From positions 1-34,374 of IMG/VR virus record IMGVR_UViG_3300032271_001830: a DNA stretch of 34,374 bases, one strand, 5' to 3'. This document shows, one piece after another, positions 31,865 to 34,374 of this stretch (positions are counted from its first letter, which is position 1; each line of letters starts with the position of its first letter). Source of the DNA: a virus. The notes below the pieces were generated by a model. It was given only the letters and a program-made list of their open reading frames with translations, was not told where the DNA came from and did no database searches. Both the position numbers and the translations under genes were made by a program.

Positions 31865-32040
31865 CGTTTTTTAAAAAAATCAGGGTGTCTTTCTTGAGAA
31901 GGATACCCGTAATACTTCACCCGCTTCTCTCTTTGTATTTTATTAAGACAGTCTAGGCACTGATCTTTTTTAACCATACACATCAAAGCTAAATATTTAT
32001 GCTCGTTGCAGTGTTTGCAAAAACGTTTAAGTTCAGTCAT
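31861..32040 (-). CDS. Zinc-ribbon protein (59 aa)
   Basis: I choose ATG 32040: the protein then begins MTELKRFCKHCNEHKYLALM and contains two CxxC pairs (CKHC and CLDC), a small zinc ribbon. A longer frame would start inside the terminator region at 32097 and is not credible. The C-terminus is basic (QREKRVKYYGYPSQERH). It resembles the protein at 415-582. It lies just downstream (minus strand) of the ncRNA terminator at 32069-32099, so it needs its own promoter, possibly the AT-rich stretch at 32045-32065. Confidence 0.6.
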   Translation of the reverse strand: MTELKRFCKHCNEHKYLALMCMVKKDQCLDCLNKIQREKRVKYYGYPSQERHPDFFKKR

Positions 32041-32068
32041 GTAAGGAAATATATAAAATATAGACTTT

Positions 32069-32099
32069 AAAAAAAAAGGGGCACATATTACGTGCACCC
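32069..32099 (-). terminator. Minus-strand rho-independent terminator
   Basis: On the minus strand GGG-(A bulge)-GCAC pairs with GTGC-CCC across a 7-base loop, followed by nine T (32077-32069). The strength and orientation show that a minus-strand transcript ends here, although no conventional gene lies just upstream. Confidence 0.75.
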
Positions 32100-32208
32100 T
32101 AAGAAATTAGGTATCAATACCCTTGCAGGGGTAAGGATAAAAACTAATAGTATCGAGAGTACTACAAGCTTCATTAGCAAAACCTAAAAAGGAGGTAAAT
32201 GCTAACTT
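32069..32208 (-). ncRNA. Candidate structured antisense RNA (about 140 nt)
   Basis: Between the promoter at 32215-32243 and the terminator at 32069-32099 the minus strand contains four further stem-loops: TTAGCA/TGCTAA with inner ACCT/AGGT (32174-32205), TAGTA/TACTA (32148-32164), TATC-aa-TACCC/GGGTA-ag-GATA (32112-32139) and CCTAA/TTAGG (32098-32111). The first hairpin loop reads CCUUUUU and the arm contains ACCUCC, the exact complement of the plus-strand Shine-Dalgarno sequence. It runs antisense to the leader of the replication-type gene. A 28-codon hydrophobic frame (32174-32088) is possible, but its stop lies in the terminator loop. Confidence 0.5.
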
Positions 32209-32318
32209 TTCCGTATTATAACACAATTATAACACATTCGGAAAAAGCTTCTAGTAAAATGAGAACTATTAGGTTAACTAAAAACTTAAATAGGTCATTT
32301 TATGTCTATAAATTTTGA
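32199..32318 (+). CDS. Possible leader peptide (39 aa) of the replication gene
   Basis: AAGGAGGT (32189-32196) is a perfect Shine-Dalgarno sequence three bases before ATG 32199, within the hairpin 32174-32205. The frame encodes 39 residues (starting MLTFPYYNTIITHSEKASSK) and ends at TGA 32316-32318, overlapping the replication gene start by 17 bp. The composition is unremarkable, so it is probably a regulatory leader: translation of it may control the coupled gene. It could also be chance. Confidence 0.35.
   Translation: MLTFPYYNTIITHSEKASSKMRTIRLTKNLNRSFYVYKF
32215..32243 (-). promoter_or_regulatory. Minus-strand promoter with tandem extended -10 elements
   Basis: An 11-bp unit, ATTATAACACA on the plus strand, is repeated exactly twice in tandem (32215-32225 and 32226-32236). 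On the minus strand each gives TGTGTTATAAT, i.e. an extended -10 (TGnTATAAT). TTCCGA at 32243-32238 is a weak -35. The block is flanked by the inverted repeat TTTTCCG/CGGAAAA (32207-32213 and 32239-32245), a possible operator. Confidence 0.5.
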
Positions 32319-33015
32319 AGAAACTATTCAACGATGTTCTCATGATAAAGAAAATCCTTATGTCATGATTTCTAGAGAATTGATTAAAAATAAAAACATA
32401 TCTCTTCAATGCAGGATGTTTATTATTTACCTCCTCTCATTTGATAAATCATGGATTTTTTCTATCCCTTTTATCATGAAAGAGCAGGACCTAACACGTT
32501 ACGCTATTGATCAATTAATTCATGAAGCAAGAACTGCTGGCTATCTAAAAAGGATAGATTTCACAAAAAACAATCTCAAATGTTACCGCTATCTGATTTC
32601 TGAAACCCCTAAATTTCTTACTGTAAATCCTAGCATTTCAGAAATTCAAATAATTTTACCGTATCGTGATTCTCCGAATACGGAGAAACACAACACTAAT
32701 AAAGAACAATCTTCTTCTTACGAAGAAGAAAGAAATAAACAACAACAACCTCCTACCTCCTTTCCAGAAAAAAATGCAAAGGCTCCTGTTCCCAAAGTTG
32801 TTGTTGCTTTAAGCCATGTTGAAAAGAACCGTAAAACGGTTATCGAAGTCAAGCAAGGAGCGCCTAATGCGACCAAACACATGTACATCTACAACAAAAC
32901 ACAAACGCTGTGTGATTACAAAAGGCCAGAAATAGATATACCCCTTTCCATGCCACCTGAAGACTTTGAGCGCAAGATCGTAGAACTATACGACTTGGTG
33001 GTGACCGATGAATAA
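32302..33015 (+). CDS. Replication-initiator-like protein with winged helix (237 aa)
   Basis: Residues about 20-100 show a winged-helix domain seen in phage and plasmid replication proteins: PYVMISRELIKNKNISLQCRM (domain start), then FIIYLLSFDKSWIFSIPFIMKE, then RYAIDQLIHEARTAGYLKR. The C-terminal part (about 120-190) is a low-complexity Glu/Lys/Gln/Pro linker, then a short terminal domain. It is overlapped by a leader ORF and lies downstream of the antisense RNA. The likely role is origin binding or helicase loading. It overlaps the next gene by 8 bp. Confidence 0.6.
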   Translation: MSINFEETIQRCSHDKENPYVMISRELIKNKNISLQCRMFIIYLLSFDKSWIFSIPFIMKEQDLTRYAIDQLIHEARTAGYLKRIDFTKNNLKCYRYLISETPKFLTVNPSISEIQIILPYRDSPNTEKHNTNKEQSSSYEEERNKQQQPPTSFPEKNAKAPVPKVVVALSHVEKNRKTVIEVKQGAPNATKHMYIYNKTQTLCDYKRPEIDIPLSMPPEDFERKIVELYDLVVTDE

Positions 33016-33403
33016 ATTTAAGGAAAAAGAAGCCTCTGAGGAAAAAAGAAAGGAATCTCCAGATTGTAATCTAAATAGGCAATCAGCTTTATGGTTTGTG
33101 CAGCATTGGAAGCCCGTAGCTGATCTATCTTTAGTTGAAATGAGTACAACGTGGGATTACATAAGTTTTGCGTACAGCAGGCCGAAAAGTTACCAAATTA
33201 ACGATTTATCCCAAGATGTGGAGATACGACATGCAGGATGTGTCTATTTTGAGCAGGATATGTATTTGTTTAGGCAAAAAGTTAAAGAGGTGTTTATTGA
33301 TTGCGGTATGGAGCAAAAGGCCACGCCAGAGTTTTATCAAAACAAAAATTCTTACTACAACCAACCAACAACAGTTTATAAAAAGCCTGACTTTCTACTT
33401 TGA
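33008..33403 (+). CDS. Hypothetical replication-locus protein (131 aa)
   Basis: The start overlaps the previous gene by 8 bp (ATGAATAA), so the two are co-translated. Charged N-terminus, then a helical middle (FVQHWKPVADLSLVEMST...). I do not recognise the family. Co-expression suggests a partner of the replication-initiator-like protein, perhaps a helicase-loader-like component. The 103 bp after it contain no gene and only AT-rich sequence. Confidence 0.55.
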   Translation: MNKFKEKEASEEKRKESPDCNLNRQSALWFVQHWKPVADLSLVEMSTTWDYISFAYSRPKSYQINDLSQDVEIRHAGCVYFEQDMYLFRQKVKEVFIDCGMEQKATPEFYQNKNSYYNQPTTVYKKPDFLL

Positions 33404-33506
33404 TTATGTGAAAAAATAATTTGTTGTATAAAAAAAATATCAGTTTCATAGTTTTGTAAAGTTGGTGTGAGTTTTTTTTCTTAAAACAATCAAATGCGGG
33501 TGTCGT

Positions 33507-33695
33507 ATGAAAAAGAAAATTGTGAAGACTGTCGATAAAATAGCAAAAGTTATGGATGAGTTTAAACATGAGAAGCTGCATTCAGGAAGCAAGAAAGGAC
33601 CTGTAGTGACAGAACCTAAACAAGCTGTAGCTATTGCCTTATCTGAAGCAAGAAAAGCTGGCGCAAAAATTAAGATTAAAAAGAAAAAGAAATGA
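33507..33695 (+). CDS. DUF6496-like basic protein (62 aa)
   Basis: A strongly basic protein: MKKKIVKTVDKIAKVMDEFK, then LHSGSKKGPVVTEPKQAVAIALSEARKAG, ending in a run of Lys. The GSKKGPxVTxPKQAVAIALSEAR motif matches the small phage family DUF6496, whose function is unknown. The end overlaps the next gene (ATGATG). It begins the run of tiny basic genes that seems to continue at the start of the window. Confidence 0.75.
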   Translation: MKKKIVKTVDKIAKVMDEFKHEKLHSGSKKGPVVTEPKQAVAIALSEARKAGAKIKIKKKKK

Positions 33696-33865
33696 TGACA
33701 TTTCCGTTTAAAGAATTTGTTGATTGCAATACTTTAACCATAAAGAAGCTGGAAGATTTATTTGCGCATATCGAGCGTTCCTATGCAGATAATGAACAAC
33801 TAAAACAACAAATAATCGACATGATTATTCATGCTTTACAACAACAAAAAACAATCAACAAATAG
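33692..33865 (+). CDS. Small hypothetical protein (57 aa)
   Basis: Two successive ATG codons (33692 and 33695) are possible starts; the first overlaps the previous stop by ATGA. The product is helical with several Gln residues near the C-terminus (LKQQIIDMIIHALQQQKTINK). Family unknown. Confidence 0.5.
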   Translation: MMTFPFKEFVDCNTLTIKKLEDLFAHIERSYADNEQLKQQIIDMIIHALQQQKTINK

Positions 33866-33873
33866 AGATTTAT

Positions 33874-34011
33874 ATGCACAAGAAAGAACACAAAGAAGAG
33901 CACAAAGAAAGCAAAAAAGTTCATCATCATGAATTAAAAGAGCATATGGATGGCATCCATCACCATCTCAAAGAACTTCATAAAAAAATGAAAAAACATA
34001 AGGCAAAGTAA
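33874..34011 (+). CDS. His/Lys-rich small protein (45 aa)
   Basis: MHKKEHKEEHKESKKVHHHE is followed by LKEHMDGIHHHLKELHKKMK. Roughly half the residues are His, Lys or Glu. Such peptides may bind metals or nucleic acid; nothing more can be shown. The stop TAA overlaps the next ATG by one base (TAATG). Confidence 0.55.
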   Translation: MHKKEHKEEHKESKKVHHHELKEHMDGIHHHLKELHKKMKKHKAK

Positions 34012-34145
34012 TGAAAGACATATCAAAGAAGCATATGGCTGATTACAAAAAAATGTCAGCGTCAGAACTGAAAAAACATATGGCAGGCGAAAAAAAGCTT
34101 GTTAAAGAAAAAACGGCAAAAAAAGCTAAGGTCTGTAAGAAGTAA
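34011..34145 (+). CDS. Small Lys-rich protein (44 aa)
   Basis: Lys-rich with repeated KKHMA motifs (residues 6-10 and 21-25: MKDISKKHMADYKKMSASEL, KKHMAGEKKLVKE). Continues the coupled run by a TAATG overlap at both ends. Family unknown. Confidence 0.55.
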   Translation: MKDISKKHMADYKKMSASELKKHMAGEKKLVKEKTAKKAKVCKK

Positions 34146-34240
34146 TGATCTTGCAACTTTATCATGCGCTACCTGTTCTAAGACCTAAACGAAAAGCTCT
34201 AGCGCATTTTCTTAAATATTACACAACGTTGGAAATATGA
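34145..34240 (+). CDS. Very short basic protein (31 aa)
   Basis: ATG at 34145 overlaps the previous TAA; the frame MILQLYHALPVLRPKRKALA... ends with TGA 34238-34240, overlapping the next start by ATGA. The perfect coupling on both sides supports translation, but with so short a product it may be chance. Confidence 0.35.
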   Translation: MILQLYHALPVLRPKRKALAHFLKYYTTLEI

Positions 34241-34374
34241 AGAAAAAACCTATCTGGGAAACAAAAAACCCAAATGAAAAATCTACTAAATTGAGTAGTA
34301 AACAAAAGCAAAAAGCTAAACGGATAGCTAAAGCTAGTGGATCTACCTATCCCTCACTTGTAGCTAATATAGCA
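34237..34374 (+). CDS. Small basic phage protein, 3' end missing
   Basis: ATG at 34237 opens a frame to the window end without stop (46 codons). The motif KLSSKQKQKAKRIAKASGSTYP followed by SLVANIA resembles short phage proteins of the form LSxxQKxxAKxxAKxAGRxYPNLVDN. Joined to base 1 the frame would read six more residues (QIWWLK) and stop. The DUF6321-like gene of the window start normally follows or is fused to such a motif, so a base may be missing at the junction. Confidence 0.6.
   Translation, partial: MKKKPIWETKNPNEKSTKLSSKQKQKAKRIAKASGSTYPSLVANIA

Noticed and set aside
32041-32097. N-terminal extension of the zinc-ribbon protein (start 32097)
   Set aside because: It would begin inside the terminator stem and translate the T-run; ATG 32040 gives a compact zinc-ribbon protein.
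1-34374. tRNA genes, CRISPR arrays and insertion sequences
   Set aside because: I looked for tRNA-like cloverleaf ends, regular repeats and transposase genes with terminal repeats and saw none.

Overview
This window is AT-rich, densely coded double-stranded DNA carrying the structural and part of the replication programme of a tailed phage. The portal is P22-like and the capsid protein belongs to the N4-gp56 class, which fits a podovirus-like particle of about 34 kb. The genes in order are small and large terminase, portal, scaffold, capsid, capsid-associated proteins, adaptor, tail proteins, internal (ejection-type) proteins, a tail-fibre block, a recombination block and a replication block. 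A minus-strand gene encoding a signal-peptide outer-membrane beta-barrel implies a Gram-negative host. The style of that protein and the lack of a recognisable endolysin would fit an intracellular, Chlamydiota-like host, but this is only a weak inference. No integrase, DNA polymerase or lysis enzyme was recognised.

Layout: 1-582 small basic and zinc-ribbon genes; 584-1240 a ribbon-helix-helix (RHH) repressor-like gene divergent from small terminase; 1286-2076 a minus-strand operon of microproteins; 2140-5835 large terminase and portal; 5925-7177 small genes; 7251-10719 scaffold, capsid and capsid-associated proteins; 10716-15795 connector and tail; 15805-16671 the outer-membrane protein on the minus strand; 16745-20018 a further virion protein and internal virion proteins; 20019-20653 a minus-strand cluster with a second RHH gene; 20770-28895 fibres, fibre accessory proteins and a lipoprotein; 28949-30769 a minus-strand recombination operon (ERF annealing protein, YqaJ-type exonuclease, excisionase-like protein); 30860-32040 a DUF1064 nuclease and small genes; 32069-33403 a replication locus with a probable antisense RNA; 33507-34374 tiny Lys/His-rich genes. 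The last and first genes look like neighbouring pieces of one cluster, so the window may be a whole circularly permuted genome.

Two regulatory observations stand out. First, a palindrome of the form TGATAT-N4-ATATCA occurs seven times, each 22-53 bp upstream of a minus-strand gene and usually in a divergent intergenic region. In several cases it lies in or over a sigma70-like promoter. Together with two RHH proteins this looks like a phage-wide repressor regulon. Second, in front of the replication-type gene at 32302 there is a minus-strand transcription unit of about 140 nt. It has tandem extended -10 elements, several stem-loops and a strong terminator, and it lies antisense to a leader that carries a perfect Shine-Dalgarno site and a 39-codon leader ORF overlapping the replication gene. 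This resembles antisense-RNA copy-number control of plasmids and raises the possibility of a phage-plasmid lifestyle.
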